Shown here: positions 1-9,507 of the stretch, one piece after another
Layout: every line of letters begins with the position of its first letter
Position numbering within the stretch: the first letter of the stretch is position 1
NCBI GenBank assembly: GCA_002483445.1
Contig: DLHY01000036.1
Coordinates: forward strand, 1 to 60,626
Length of the DNA: 60,626 nt
Direction of reading: 5' to 3'
DNA from: Blastocatellia bacterium UBA7656
GTDB lineage: Bacteria > Acidobacteriota > Blastocatellia > UBA7656
Position numbers and translations under genes: made by a program
Notes under the pieces: generated by a model
Told to the model about the DNA's origin: nothing
Databases searched by the model: none
Seen by the model: the letters and a program-made list of their open reading frames with translations, nothing else

Positions 1-123
1 TCTGGTAACAACGGCGGACAGGGCGCAAGAACGGGCTTCAATGTCCCCGCAGGAATGTACCTTCGAGCCAAATGCAAGGATACCGGGACGTGCAACTACG
101 TCATTAACGCAGTGAGCCCCTGA
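1..123 (+). CDS. 3' end of an unidentified protein
   Basis: The first 40 codons of the window are open in frame 1 and end at TGA 121-123. The peptide is rich in Gly and Asn, has two cysteines (CKDTGTC) and ends in NAVSP. The start lies outside the window. The Gly/Asn-rich, small-residue composition with a short Cys-x5-Cys spacing suits the end of a secreted or extracellular domain, but no family can be named from 40 residues. A strong hairpin follows 38 bases later, which supports a real gene end here. Confidence 0.5.
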   Translation, partial: SGNNGGQGARTGFNVPAGMYLRAKCKDTGTCNYVINAVSP

Positions 124-160
124 GAGCGGGACGCAAGCAGAACTCTGTTGTTAATATGGG

Positions 161-187
161 CGGGCCGGAAGTCCGGCCCGATGCTTT
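161..187 (+). terminator. Rho-independent terminator-like hairpin
   Basis: A perfect 9-bp inverted repeat (cgggccgga 161-169, tccggcccg 172-180) is followed by atgctttt. It lies between the end of the partial plus-strand gene and the end of the minus-strand kinase gene. The short T tract is on the plus strand, so it most likely serves the partial gene. Confidence 0.6.
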
Positions 188-290
188 TAATCTGTGAAGA
201 ATTCGCATCTGCGGTTAAAACCAGTAACAACATTGCTCAATATGCTTTATTCCATCTGCGTCTGTCCTCGTCATCTCGAAGCTGGAAGGT

Positions 291-2813
291 TCAGGGCTTG
301 TTCCATCTTTCGTACATAGCGGCGAGACGGTCGCGCGCCTCTTTTATTCTGAAGCTCTGTTCAACCTGACTCTGTTTGAAAGACTCATAGCTTTCGATCA
401 ACAGCGGTTCAGCTTCGGCGTATCGCTTCTGCGCCATCAGGCATTCGCCGAGCGCGCCCTTGACCTCGGCCAGAACCCAGGAGTCTTTGACCATGTATCG
501 ATTGCCTGCGTCGAGGGCTTCTCGCAGAAGGGATTCGGCGCGAGCGTGTTGCCCTGTGTTGACGAATACTTTGGCAATTGGAATCAGCGTGAAATAACTG
601 TCAGGAGACAGACGATGGAACCTGGCAACTTCTCTGTCAGCTTCTCGTCTGGCCTGCTCGCGCTCACCCTTGAGAGAATGAAGATGAGCAAGTGAAGCCA
701 GGATATGAGATGCAACATCGCTGCGCTCGCCCTGTGATCGCAAGACATCGTCAACTGCTTTGCTGAGGAGCCGTTCTGCTTCCTCATATTTTCCACTCGC
801 TGTGCAGATCAATCCCAGACCAAGCGTCTGGAAGTATGTTTCACTCCCTGATCTCTCCAGTAAAATGTCCAAAGATTCCTGAAAGTGTTCCTGCGCCCGA
901 TCCAGATCGCCCAGGCTGTAGTAATCTCTTCCGAGAGCCGAATGACCAAAAGCAATCGTTATATCTCTTTGTCCATATCTGTGGCGAAATAGCTCAAGAG
1001 CTTCTTGGTCGAGAGGTTCAGCAGCGGCTGGGTCTCCTTTCTTGCACAGAATCGATGTCAACTCTTGAATAATAAAAGGCAGGTTATTGCCTTCATCAGG
1101 CCGTCTGCGCTGGATTTCCAGAGCCTGCCGGATCAGCATCTCCGCTTGCTCAAGATTGCCTCTGGAGTGTTGCACTGCGCCCAGGTAAAAGAGGCTCTCT
1201 GCGACTTTGGCGCTGCCCTGGCCAAAAAGCCCGCGCCGTATTTCAAGCGAGGCCTCAAAGTGACGTTGAGCATCATCAAGAAGGCCGAGCGCACGGTACG
1301 TGTCTCCTATAGTGCCGTGAAGATCGCTCCTGACTTCCGGCTGATCGGCAAGTTGCGTATCAATTCTCCCAGCAGCATCGTTGAGAGCATCGAGCACAGT
1401 CGTCTTCGGCCCTTTGTCTTTTCCCGGCGAGTACCAGCTTGGATTGGCATATTGCAGCATACTCTGTAGAAATGCGCTGACCTGCTCGGCTTTCGCTTTT
1501 TCATATTGCGCTTTATCGCGCTGTTGTCTGGCAGCGTGCGCCTGCCACGCAGTCGCAATTATGCCTGCGATCAAAGTCATCGCCACGATGATCGCTGCAG
1601 CGACTACAACACGGTGGCGACGGATGAATTTTCCCGCGCGGTAAAACAGCGTATCGTTTCGCGCGATCAACGGCAGACCTTCAAGGTGACGGCGAATATC
1701 TTCCGAGAACTGCTCTACGGATGAGTAACGCCGCTCAGTCTCTTTGCTGAGCGCCTTCATTAATATGTTGTCGAGGTCGCCTTCGAGTTGGCGGCGCAAT
1801 CTGTGGAGATTTCTTTCTCGTGGTTTGCTCATACGCCGGGGGGGGGGAGTGATGTGGGATGAGACCTCGGCTGTCATCGCTGCCTCCAGTTGAGTGAGGG
1901 CGATGCTCGGTCTTTCAGGCTCTTCTTCACAGATGACTCGCATGATCTCATGCGGCTGACGGCTCTTGAGCCTGTAAGGCCGATGACCTGTGAGCAGTTC
2001 GTACAACACTACACCGAGCGAGTAGACATCGCTTGTTGTGGTGATCTGCTCCCCGCGAACCTGCTCCGGGCTTGCGTAATCGGGCGTCATCATCCTTATT
2101 GCGGTGGCGGTCTGATCGAGGGACTGAGCAGCGGGATCGAGCAGCTTGGCGATTCCGAAATCGAGCAGTTTCACCTCGCCGTCACGAGTGACAAGGATGT
2201 TGCCCGGTTTGATGTCGCGATGGATCACAAGATTTCGGTGCGCGTATTGAACAGCCGCGCAGACATCGCGAAAGAGGCGGAGACGGGCGGCGGTGTTGAG
2301 GCGGTTTTCATCCGAATAGCGATCAATGGGCGTGCCTTCGATGTATTCCATCACGAAGTAAGGCAGCCCGTCTTCGGTCGTTCCGCCGTCAAGCAATCTT
2401 GCGATGTTCGGATGATCGAGAGAAGCGAGAATCTGTCGCTCGCCCAGAAAGCGGCGGATGATGAAATCCGTATCCATCCCGCGCCTGATGAGTTTGATTG
2501 CGACCTGCTTTCGATACTCATCTTCGCGCGCGGCCAGATAAACCGATCCCATCCCGCCATGCCCTATTTCGCTGATGACACGATAAGGGCCGATCCGTTT
2601 GCCTGAAAGCGATTCTTCATCTTCGCGCGCCAGAGACGAGACATCGATAAAACTTCCGGCCTGCTCATCGGCGGCGATAAGCGACTGGACTTCGCGCAAC
2701 AGTGAATCGTCGCCAGCGCAGGCTTCATTCAAAAAAGCCGCGCGCTCCATCGGGTCGCGCTCAATAGCGGACTGAAAAATTTCTTCGACCTTGCGCCATC
2801 GTTCCGGTTTCAT
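291..2813 (-). CDS. Membrane Ser/Thr protein kinase with TPR sensor half
   Basis: Hanks-type kinase of 840 residues. An N-terminal helical segment (about 1-70) precedes the kinase domain (about 77-370): glycine loop GHGGMGSVY at 84-92, lysine VAIK at 107, HRDIKPGN with catalytic Asp at about 200, DFG at 218-220, and a YASPEQ activation-loop end. One transmembrane helix follows (VVVAAAIIVAMTLIAG, about 405-425), then a 400-residue C-terminal half of tetratricopeptide repeats, presumably a protein-binding or sensor region outside the membrane. The start has GGTG five bases upstream. It lies 63 bases downstream of an ECF sigma gene on the same strand, a pairing typical of Acidobacteriota, so the kinase probably signals together with that sigma factor. 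The substrate is unknown. Confidence 0.95.
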   Translation of the reverse strand: MKPERWRKVEEIFQSAIERDPMERAAFLNEACAGDDSLLREVQSLIAADEQAGSFIDVSSLAREDEESLSGKRIGPYRVISEIGHGGMGSVYLAAREDEYRKQVAIKLIRRGMDTDFIIRRFLGERQILASLDHPNIARLLDGGTTEDGLPYFVMEYIEGTPIDRYSDENRLNTAARLRLFRDVCAAVQYAHRNLVIHRDIKPGNILVTRDGEVKLLDFGIAKLLDPAAQSLDQTATAIRMMTPDYASPEQVRGEQITTTSDVYSLGVVLYELLTGHRPYRLKSRQPHEIMRVICEEEPERPSIALTQLEAAMTAEVSSHITPPPRRMSKPRERNLHRLRRQLEGDLDNILMKALSKETERRYSSVEQFSEDIRRHLEGLPLIARNDTLFYRAGKFIRRHRVVVAAAIIVAMTLIAGIIATAWQAHAARQQRDKAQYEKAKAEQVSAFLQSMLQYANPSWYSPGKDKGPKTTVLDALNDAAGRIDTQLADQPEVRSDLHGTIGDTYRALGLLDDAQRHFEASLEIRRGLFGQGSAKVAESLFYLGAVQHSRGNLEQAEMLIRQALEIQRRRPDEGNNLPFIIQELTSILCKKGDPAAAEPLDQEALELFRHRYGQRDITIAFGHSALGRDYYSLGDLDRAQEHFQESLDILLERSGSETYFQTLGLGLICTASGKYEEAERLLSKAVDDVLRSQGERSDVASHILASLAHLHSLKGEREQARREADREVARFHRLSPDSYFTLIPIAKVFVNTGQHARAESLLREALDAGNRYMVKDSWVLAEVKGALGECLMAQKRYAEAEPLLIESYESFKQSQVEQSFRIKEARDRLAAMYERWNKP

Positions 2814-2876
2814 GCTTCACCGACGAGCAACCAGCGGTCAGCGAGAAGATTTCTTCGCAGTGCGTCGAGCTCAGGT

Positions 2877-3518
2877 TTACTTCTCTAACTCACTCTGGTC
2901 GCCTGCCTCTCCTTTCCTGATGCGACGAAAGAGCCAGGCTCGCGCCATTCGCCACTGGCGTATTATCGTGGCGGTCGAAACTCCCATCGCTTCGGCGGTC
3001 TCTTCTATGGTCATCCCGCCGAAAAATCTCAACTCGACGATGCGGCTTTTATCCGGGTCGATGGTTTCGAGTTCGCTCATAGCATCGTCGAGCGCGAGCA
3101 GGTCTACGCTTTTTTCCTCAAGCCTGATCGCCGCTTTCGATAGCGTCAGCCTCAGACCGCCGTCTCGCTTGGCAGTCTTGCGGCTTCGCGCATGCTCGAC
3201 GAGGATTTGACGCATCAATCGCGCGGCTATGCCGAAAAAATGCGCGCGATTCTGCCAACGCACCTGCTCCTGGTCTACAAGCCTCAGATACGCCTCGTGA
3301 ACGAGAGCGGTCGGCTGAAGGGTGTGATCGCTGCGCTCGCGGCGAAGATAGCTGCGGGCAAGGCGGCGAAGCTCGTCGTAAACCATCGGCATAAGATCTT
3401 CAAGCGCCTCGCGGTCGCCCTCCGACCATGCCAGAAGTCTGGCGGTCACGCTTTTTGCCGAATGGGTCATCATCGCAGCCTCCGCCAAGAGACCTGAACC
3501 CTGTTTACGACGAAGCAT
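2877..3518 (-). CDS. ECF sigma factor (sigma-70 family)
   Basis: A 213-residue RNA polymerase sigma factor of the ECF type commonly seen next to Ser/Thr kinases in Acidobacteriota. Region 2 is recognisable (ALVHEAYLRLVDQ, HFFGIAARLMRQILVEHAR) and region 4 carries the helix-turn-helix MTIEETAEAMGVSTATI followed by RQWRMARAWL. No anti-sigma gene adjoins it; the downstream kinase (63 bases away) is the likely partner. The start at 3518 is chosen because AGGAGG (cctcct at 3522-3527) lies just upstream; two later Met codons at residues 16-17 lack such a site. It is divergent from the GEVED protein gene, so 3519-3611 should hold promoters for both. Confidence 0.92.
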   Translation of the reverse strand: MLRRKQGSGLLAEAAMMTHSAKSVTARLLAWSEGDREALEDLMPMVYDELRRLARSYLRRERSDHTLQPTALVHEAYLRLVDQEQVRWQNRAHFFGIAARLMRQILVEHARSRKTAKRDGGLRLTLSKAAIRLEEKSVDLLALDDAMSELETIDPDKSRIVELRFFGGMTIEETAEAMGVSTATIIRQWRMARAWLFRRIRKGEAGDQSELEK

Positions 3519-3611
3519 ATTCCTCCTGCCTCTCTCAAGTCAAAAAGAAACTCCAACCGTGCGATTGAGTTTTGATGCGGATTTCGCATGAGGAGACAGG
3601 AGGAAGAAGTT

Positions 3612-5906
3612 ATGAAAAAGAGCATATTGATCTTCACATCTGTGCTTGCTTTTATGATAGGGATTTCACACCTGTCATACATTCAGGATTTCAACGCGAG
3701 CAATACGGTCGCCGCGCAATCGTCGCAATGGGATTTCGGAGACGCGCCTGCGCCATATCCGACTTTACTTGGCGTGAACGGAGCGCGGCACGTCAACACG
3801 GCATCGGAGTGGTGGGGAGTCGCGCCGACACCTTCATCGCCTCTGCCGACGAGTTGTTCCAACACCACTTCGGTCGAATTGGATGCGCAGGCGACAGACC
3901 TCGATAACGACGACGGACTCTGCGGGTGGTGGTACAACCCGGTCAGCAACACGGCCTTCGCGCATTTTCTTGTGAGTGTGGCCCCTGATGCCCAGGCCGG
4001 AACGCGCTACCTCAATGTGCTAATCGATCTGAATCAGGACGGAGACTGGCAGGATGAGGAAGAATGGGCGGTTCCCAATTTTCCTATGCCGCTGCCTCCA
4101 GGAGGTTGCCAGTTTCCGGTGACGATGGCTTTAGGCGATATCCCCGCAGCTTTCCCATACTGCACGTGGCTCAGATTCACGATCACCTCGTCTCCGATTC
4201 CACCTGTCGCAAATAATCCCTGGGCGGGAACCGGAGAATTCGCCACAGGAGAAACGGAGGACTATCGCCTCTGCTGGGACCCGTCGTTCCCGCCGGGAGA
4301 AGGAGGCGACGCGCCCGGATCGAAATGTCCGGTGCTCGTCTTCAGGCTCACCTGCAAGTCCAAAGTGTTCCAGATTGATCACGGGCTGAAGCAGATATTC
4401 ACTCTCTCAACAACCGGCAATGTCAGGCCGAATAATATCGAAGTGAAAACGACTGTTGTCGGGCCTTGCGATCCGGCGGGCATCTGGGACCCTGTGAAGG
4501 GTACGGTCTTCAGCACCACCCCGCCTGCCAGTGTGCTGCCTCTTCCGGCCAACCCTGCGACCGGGGACGGTCGGCCTTCGTTCACCTCTTCCGATGTACA
4601 CACGACCTGCGTCAATCGTCCGAACGTGGCCAGCAGCAAGTTGTTCGCCTGGTACTTCAATACATCTCCATCTCTGGGACCGGTGGGAGCCGCCGGGAGC
4701 GCGGATACCTGCAAATGCGATGTGCTGCATGGGTCTGTGCTCTCCAACCCCTTGCTTGGAATCCAAGGAAAAGTCAAAGACGAGAGCGGAGGCAAGATAG
4801 CGGGCGCGAGCATTCTATTCGTCAACTCCGATGGCGTCGCCCTGCGGTCGGCAAAGACGAAATCTAACGGGAAGTATAAAACAGGCCAGAGCCTTCCGGC
4901 AGGAACTTACACCGTTATGTGCGAGATGGAAGGTTTCATGTTGGAGACGAAAACAGTCACGGTCGGTCCAGATAATGCCAGGGCGAATTTCACGCTACGT
5001 CGCCCGTCGCAGATAACGGGGCAGGTCGCGCTTGCCGACAGCTTCTTTGATGTCTACGCCGTCATCGAGATCACCGACCTGAGCGGCAATCTGATCTTCA
5101 AAGAGCCGACCGACCCGCAGGGCCGCTACGACTCGGAGAGGGCGCTCGCGCCGGGGATGTACAAAGTGAAAGCCTGGTCGCCCGATTTCTTCCCTGAAGA
5201 AATGAATGCTGAAATCAGAAGCGGCGCTCGCGCTGAAATAAACTTCAATCTCCGCAGGCGGCCTCCTGATTTTTATGTCACATGCACTCCATCCACGTTG
5301 AGGGCGCAGCAGGGCGCGTCAGTCGAGAGCCGTTGCGATGTGACTCCCATCAGCGGGTTCAACGGATTAGTGAGTTCTTTCCAGGCCGTAGACCTGCCTG
5401 CGGGAGTGACAGCCAGTTTCATTCCTGACTCAGGCCCGCTGCCGAATGTGCTGGCGCGGTCGACACTGAGGCTGACTGTGGGAGAAGGCGTCGCGCCTGG
5501 CTCTTATCCATTCAAGGTCGGAGCGACAAGCGGGAGCATTACTCGCTTTGCCGACCTGATGTTGATGGTCACGCCGAGGATACCTGATCCCGACTTCGTC
5601 ATCTCGTGCGATCCCGCTTCGCTCACAATCCTTGAGGGTCAGTCCGGTCAGACTTCATACAGGGTGACATCGATTGACGGGTTCGCGGGTCAGGTGATGC
5701 TTGCGTGCGCGGGCCTGCCTGCGGGCGTGCAGTGCAGCTTCGATCCCAACCCGGTTGCGCCGCCCCCGAACGGCTCGGCTCTCGGCGCGCTCACCGTGAG
5801 CGTCGATGCAGGCGCGCGGCCTGGAACCTACTCGTTTCAGGTGACGAGCGTGAACACAGACGTGGTTCGAAGTTTCACCATGCAACTCACAATCGTGGGG
5901 CGATGA
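3612..5906 (+). CDS. Secreted GEVED / carboxypeptidase-regulatory-like protein
   Basis: A 764-residue exported protein. A signal peptide (MKKSILIFTSVLAFMIGISH) is followed by a GEVED-type domain beginning WDFGDAPAPYPT and containing LIDLNQDGDW and ETEDYRL. Next come a Cys-containing middle region, two carboxypeptidase regulatory-like beta sandwiches (GKVKDESGGKIAGASI... and the following ITGQVALADS...) and two related beta-sandwich repeats starting FYVTCTPSTL and FVISCDPASL. The ATG at 3612 is chosen because AGGAGG at 3598-3603 is eight bases upstream; an earlier in-frame ATG at 3588 lacks a site. The domains suggest an adhesive or surface structural role, with no enzyme motif seen. A decayed third repeat appears to follow the stop codon. 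Confidence 0.88.
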   Translation: MKKSILIFTSVLAFMIGISHLSYIQDFNASNTVAAQSSQWDFGDAPAPYPTLLGVNGARHVNTASEWWGVAPTPSSPLPTSCSNTTSVELDAQATDLDNDDGLCGWWYNPVSNTAFAHFLVSVAPDAQAGTRYLNVLIDLNQDGDWQDEEEWAVPNFPMPLPPGGCQFPVTMALGDIPAAFPYCTWLRFTITSSPIPPVANNPWAGTGEFATGETEDYRLCWDPSFPPGEGGDAPGSKCPVLVFRLTCKSKVFQIDHGLKQIFTLSTTGNVRPNNIEVKTTVVGPCDPAGIWDPVKGTVFSTTPPASVLPLPANPATGDGRPSFTSSDVHTTCVNRPNVASSKLFAWYFNTSPSLGPVGAAGSADTCKCDVLHGSVLSNPLLGIQGKVKDESGGKIAGASILFVNSDGVALRSAKTKSNGKYKTGQSLPAGTYTVMCEMEGFMLETKTVTVGPDNARANFTLRRPSQITGQVALADSFFDVYAVIEITDLSGNLIFKEPTDPQGRYDSERALAPGMYKVKAWSPDFFPEEMNAEIRSGARAEINFNLRRRPPDFYVTCTPSTLRAQQGASVESRCDVTPISGFNGLVSSFQAVDLPAGVTASFIPDSGPLPNVLARSTLRLTVGEGVAPGSYPFKVGATSGSITRFADLMLMVTPRIPDPDFVISCDPASLTILEGQSGQTSYRVTSIDGFAGQVMLACAGLPAGVQCSFDPNPVAPPPNGSALGALTVSVDAGARPGTYSFQVTSVNTDVVRSFTMQLTIVGR

Positions 5907-5969
5907 CAGGAGCCGAGTTTCATCCTTGCCTGCAATCCGTCTTCCGTCACCGCGCCTGCCCCGGTGTGA
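5907..5969 (+). pseudogene. Remnant of a further C-terminal repeat
   Basis: Directly after the TGA at 5904-5906 the same frame reads SFILACNPSSVTAPAPV and then meets TGA 5967-5969. This resembles the openings of the two preceding repeats (FYVTCTPSTL, FVISCDPASL): aromatic, three residues, Cys, x, Pro, Ser. I infer that the gene once continued and was shortened by the stop. The rest of 5970-6129 shows no gene; it should hold the promoter of the next gene. Confidence 0.4.
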
Positions 5970-6129
5970 ACGATTACCCGGCTTGTAACTTCATCCGGGC
6001 GACGTTAAACTTTGTCTTTCTTTCAGACTGCCCCTTCAAATCGATTGAGCCGATGGCGAAAACATCGCAAAATCATAAGGCAGTCCGGCTCTCCCGCTGT
6101 CAAGAAAAACTTTATCAAGAGGCACAGTT

Positions 6130-8916
6130 ATGAAATATCGCGCACTCCGTTATTCTGTCGCTTTGATGATGATCGCGCTCCTGATCGTCTTCGCTCTGTT
6201 GCAATCATCCAGAGATCGCGCTTCTGATTCAGATATCGAACGCCTCATCGCCGCGATTGAAAAAAAGAGCCAAGGGTATGATGAACCTGCTGAGGCGCAC
6301 GAATTCTTCAACCTCAAACGCTCGCCCGACGGACACAGCCCCGTCCGCAGAGAGTGGTATGTGAAGGCTGTCGAGCAGGCTGAAGCGATGCCTCAGTATT
6401 CGACCGCGCTCGCCACCTTTCATCCGCCTGCGCGCAGTATGCCGAAAGAGACCCGCGAGCGATCAGACCTCGGCGCGTGGACTCAACTCGGCCCCGGCAA
6501 CATAGGCGGGCGCACGCGCGCTTTGCTCATAGAGCCTGCCAATCCTTCGATCATGTATACGGCAGGGGTCGCGGGCGGCGTGTGGAAAACCACGAACGGA
6601 GGTCTGGCGTGGACAGCGCTCGGCGATATGCTGCCGAATCTGGCCGTATGCTCTCTGGCTTTCGATCCGACCGATACGAGCGTCATCTACGCCGGGACGG
6701 GCGAAGGCTATTTCAATTCCGATATGGTTCGCGGCGCGGGGATTTATAAAACGACCGATGCGGGAGCAAGCTGGACTCAACTCGCGAACACGACGACGGC
6801 GGATTTTCATTATGTCAACGATTTGGTTGTGAGTCCCAGCGATAACGAGCGCGTCTATGCCGCTACGCGGACAGGCGTGTGGACGAGCGCGGACGGCGGA
6901 GCGAACTGGACGCGCTCGCTCAATCCTCTCAACACAGGTGGCTTCACGGTTCAGGGCGGCTGTCTCGACCTTGCCATACGAACCGATCAGGCGACCGATT
7001 ATCTGTTCGCTTCGTGCGGCTCTTTCACTCAATCGACAGTTTATCGCAACACCGACACAGCAGGCGCGGGAGCGTGGACGGCAGTATTGAACGAAACCGG
7101 GATGGGGAGAACCTCGCTCGCCATAGCTCCATCGGATCAGAGCATCGTCTACGCGCTGGCTTCGAGCAATCTGCCGGGAACCTATAACCTCGGATTGCTC
7201 GCGGTGTTTCGATCAACCGCAAGCGGCGATGCGGGATCGTGGACGGCTCGTGTGAGAAACACCGACGCAACGAAGCTCAACACCGTGCTGCTTTCAAACC
7301 CGATCATCGCTTTTCTGGCGGAGTGCGGGCAGGGCGGCAGTTCGTTTCTCAATCAGGGGTGGTATGACAATGTGATCGCCGTCGATCCCGTAAACCCGGA
7401 TCGCGTGTGGGCAGGCGGAATCGATCTCTTCCGCTCCGACGACGGCGGGCAGAACTGGGGCATAGCTTCATACTGGTGGGCTAATCCTCCCGGCTTCAAT
7501 GAGGGACCAGCTTTGCGCACCGGCCCTTACTCTCACGCCGATCAGCATGGAATATTTTTCCATCCGCAGTACAACGGCACGACCAACAGAAGGATGTATG
7601 TTACGAGCGATGGCGGCGTACTCGTAACCGATAATGCGCTGGCCGCTCTTGCCACCGGAACGAGAGCGCCTTGCGACGACAGCAATACCGGCGTGCGCTG
7701 GGCTTCGTTGAGTCGCAGCTACGGCGTAACTCAGTTCTATCACGGTCTTCCTTATCCGAACGGGATGACTTATATGGGCGGCACTCAGGACAACGGCACG
7801 CTTCGCGGAACGGATTCGGATGGAATAAACGGATGGGAAGAAGTGTTCGGCGGAGACGGCGGCTACGTCGCTATCGATCCGACCGACTCAGACAACATTT
7901 ATGTCGAGACTACGAGGCTTTCAATTCGTCGCTCGACCGATGGGGGTCGCACCTTCTTCACTGCTACGAGCGGCATCAATGAGTCGAGCGGCAATTTTCA
8001 ATTCATCAACACCTTCATGATGGATCCGAGCATTCCGCAACGCCTGTGGACGGGCGGAAGATCGCTGTGGCGCACATCGGACGGAGCCGCAAGCTGGACT
8101 CAGGCCAGCGCGCCTCTTTCGACGGATCGCTCGGTGTCTGCTATAGCCATCGCGCCGACCAACTCGAACCGGGTTCTCGTCGGACTGAGCGGAAGCACGG
8201 TTGGCGGAGGCTTCATCCATCGCAATGATGCGGCGCTGGCTGCAAACTTCGCGACCGCGTGGCCCGGTGTTCAGCCGAGAATCGGGTTCGTCTCGTGGGT
8301 CACATTCGACCCCGCGAATGAAAACGTGGCTTATGCCACCTACACGACATTCGGCGGGCCTCACGTCTTCAAAAGCACTGACGCGGGCGCGACCTGGGCC
8401 AGCATCGATGGCGCAGGTGATACAGGCATACCCGATATTCCGGTTCACTCAATCGTGGTCGATCACGGGGACTCACAGCGGCTCTACATCGGAACTGACA
8501 TCGGCGTTTTCGTTTCGCTCGACGGCGGCGCGACGTGGGCGCGGGAAAACATGGGCTTTGCCAACACGGTGGTCGAATCGCTTGCCATCGGCAGCGTGGG
8601 ATCGAACAACGTTTTGTTCGCGTTCACGCACGGGCGCGGCGTGTGGAGAGTGACTCTCGGCCCTGCTGTTCCGAAAATTCTGTCGGCTTCGGTCGTGGGC
8701 AAAAAGCTGTTCGTTTTCGGTCAGGGCTTCGATAACGACGCAAGCGTGTTTCTCAATGGCGAAAGGCAGAAGACCAAAAACGACTCGGACAGCATCAACA
8801 CGAACCTTATATGCAAGAAGGCCGGAAAGAAGATCGACGTGGGCGAGAGGGTCGACCTTCAGGTGCGACTTGCAGGCGGAGGCACAACGACAGTGTTTTC
8901 CTTCACGCGCCCCTAG
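6130..8916 (+). CDS. Exported BNR/sortilin-like beta-propeller protein
   Basis: A 928-residue protein with an N-terminal membrane or signal helix (VALMMIALLIVFALLQ, about 10-25) and a long series of Asp-box (BNR) motifs of the S/T-x-D-x-G-x-x-W type: KTTNGGLAW, KTTDAGASW, TSADGGANW, RSDDGGQNW, RSTDGGRTF, RTSDGAASW, KSTDAGATW and VSLDGGATW. These make one or two beta-propellers as in VPS10/sortilin and exo-alpha-glycosidase folds. The last 80 residues form a small beta domain (ILSASVVGKKLFVFGQGF). No sialidase active-site set is evident, so a binding or surface role is more likely than hydrolysis. GAGG lies eight bases before the ATG. Confidence 0.87.
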   Translation: MKYRALRYSVALMMIALLIVFALLQSSRDRASDSDIERLIAAIEKKSQGYDEPAEAHEFFNLKRSPDGHSPVRREWYVKAVEQAEAMPQYSTALATFHPPARSMPKETRERSDLGAWTQLGPGNIGGRTRALLIEPANPSIMYTAGVAGGVWKTTNGGLAWTALGDMLPNLAVCSLAFDPTDTSVIYAGTGEGYFNSDMVRGAGIYKTTDAGASWTQLANTTTADFHYVNDLVVSPSDNERVYAATRTGVWTSADGGANWTRSLNPLNTGGFTVQGGCLDLAIRTDQATDYLFASCGSFTQSTVYRNTDTAGAGAWTAVLNETGMGRTSLAIAPSDQSIVYALASSNLPGTYNLGLLAVFRSTASGDAGSWTARVRNTDATKLNTVLLSNPIIAFLAECGQGGSSFLNQGWYDNVIAVDPVNPDRVWAGGIDLFRSDDGGQNWGIASYWWANPPGFNEGPALRTGPYSHADQHGIFFHPQYNGTTNRRMYVTSDGGVLVTDNALAALATGTRAPCDDSNTGVRWASLSRSYGVTQFYHGLPYPNGMTYMGGTQDNGTLRGTDSDGINGWEEVFGGDGGYVAIDPTDSDNIYVETTRLSIRRSTDGGRTFFTATSGINESSGNFQFINTFMMDPSIPQRLWTGGRSLWRTSDGAASWTQASAPLSTDRSVSAIAIAPTNSNRVLVGLSGSTVGGGFIHRNDAALAANFATAWPGVQPRIGFVSWVTFDPANENVAYATYTTFGGPHVFKSTDAGATWASIDGAGDTGIPDIPVHSIVVDHGDSQRLYIGTDIGVFVSLDGGATWARENMGFANTVVESLAIGSVGSNNVLFAFTHGRGVWRVTLGPAVPKILSASVVGKKLFVFGQGFDNDASVFLNGERQKTKNDSDSINTNLICKKAGKKIDVGERVDLQVRLAGGGTTTVFSFTRP

Positions 8917-8977
8917 CGCGATGCTATATTGAATTGGCGAGAAATTCAGATATAGCTCAGAGAAGGAGGCACGAACT

Positions 8978-9478
8978 TTGACAACGAAGCTTTATCATAT
9001 AGCTCAGATCAACATAGCTCGCATGATTGCGCCGATTGATGACCCTGCGATGTCGGACTTCATGGCGCAGCTCGACAAAATCAATTCTCTTGCAGATAAC
9101 AGCCCCGGATTCGTATGGCGTTTGCAGGGGGACGACGGCAATGCGACCTATCTGCGCCCTTTCGATGATGACCGCATACTGGTCAACATGTCTGTGTGGG
9201 AGTCAATCGAACATCTCAAGGATTTCACCTATCGCACGGCGCACAACGAAGTGATGCGCAGGCGAAGGGAATGGTTCGAGAAGATGGACGGATTTTATCT
9301 GGTGTTGTGGTGGATCAAAGCGGGCTACATCCCGACGGTTGCGGAAGCCAGGAGCAGGCTTGAGCATCTCCAATCGCAGGGAGAGACGCCTTTCGCTTTC
9401 ACCTTCAAGCAGACTTTCACGCCTGCGGATTGCCGCGAAGAAGATTTCGCGCCGCCGGCGCTCGCGCCCTGCGCCTAG
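8978..9478 (+). CDS. DUF3291 family protein
   Basis: A 166-residue cytoplasmic protein with the features of DUF3291, a monooxygenase-like (dimeric ferredoxin-fold) family: YHIAQINIARM near the start, SPGFVWRLQ, VNMSVWESIEHLKDFTYRTAH in the middle and WWIKAGYIPTVAEARSRLEHL near the end. The start is TTG at 8978 with AAGGAGG at 8963-8969, eight bases upstream. It lies 61 bases after the BNR gene and converges on the rhomboid gene. The reaction is not known. Confidence 0.88.
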   Translation: MTTKLYHIAQINIARMIAPIDDPAMSDFMAQLDKINSLADNSPGFVWRLQGDDGNATYLRPFDDDRILVNMSVWESIEHLKDFTYRTAHNEVMRRRREWFEKMDGFYLVLWWIKAGYIPTVAEARSRLEHLQSQGETPFAFTFKQTFTPADCREEDFAPPALAPCA

Positions 9479-9484
9479 CACGCG

Positions 9485-9507
9485 GAGGCGGGCGACAAGC
9501 CCGCCTC
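9485..9507. terminator. GC-rich hairpin between convergent genes
   Basis: A perfect 9-bp stem (gaggcgggc 9485-9493, gcccgcctc 9499-9507) with a five-base loop sits between the DUF3291 stop and the rhomboid stop, overlapping the latter by two bases. There is no clear T run on either strand, so its use as a bidirectional terminator is an inference from position. Confidence 0.45.

Noticed and set aside
1890..2606. 238-residue plus-strand open frame inside the kinase gene
   Set aside because: It lies wholly opposite a clear kinase domain with intact motifs and has no recognisable domain or ribosome site.
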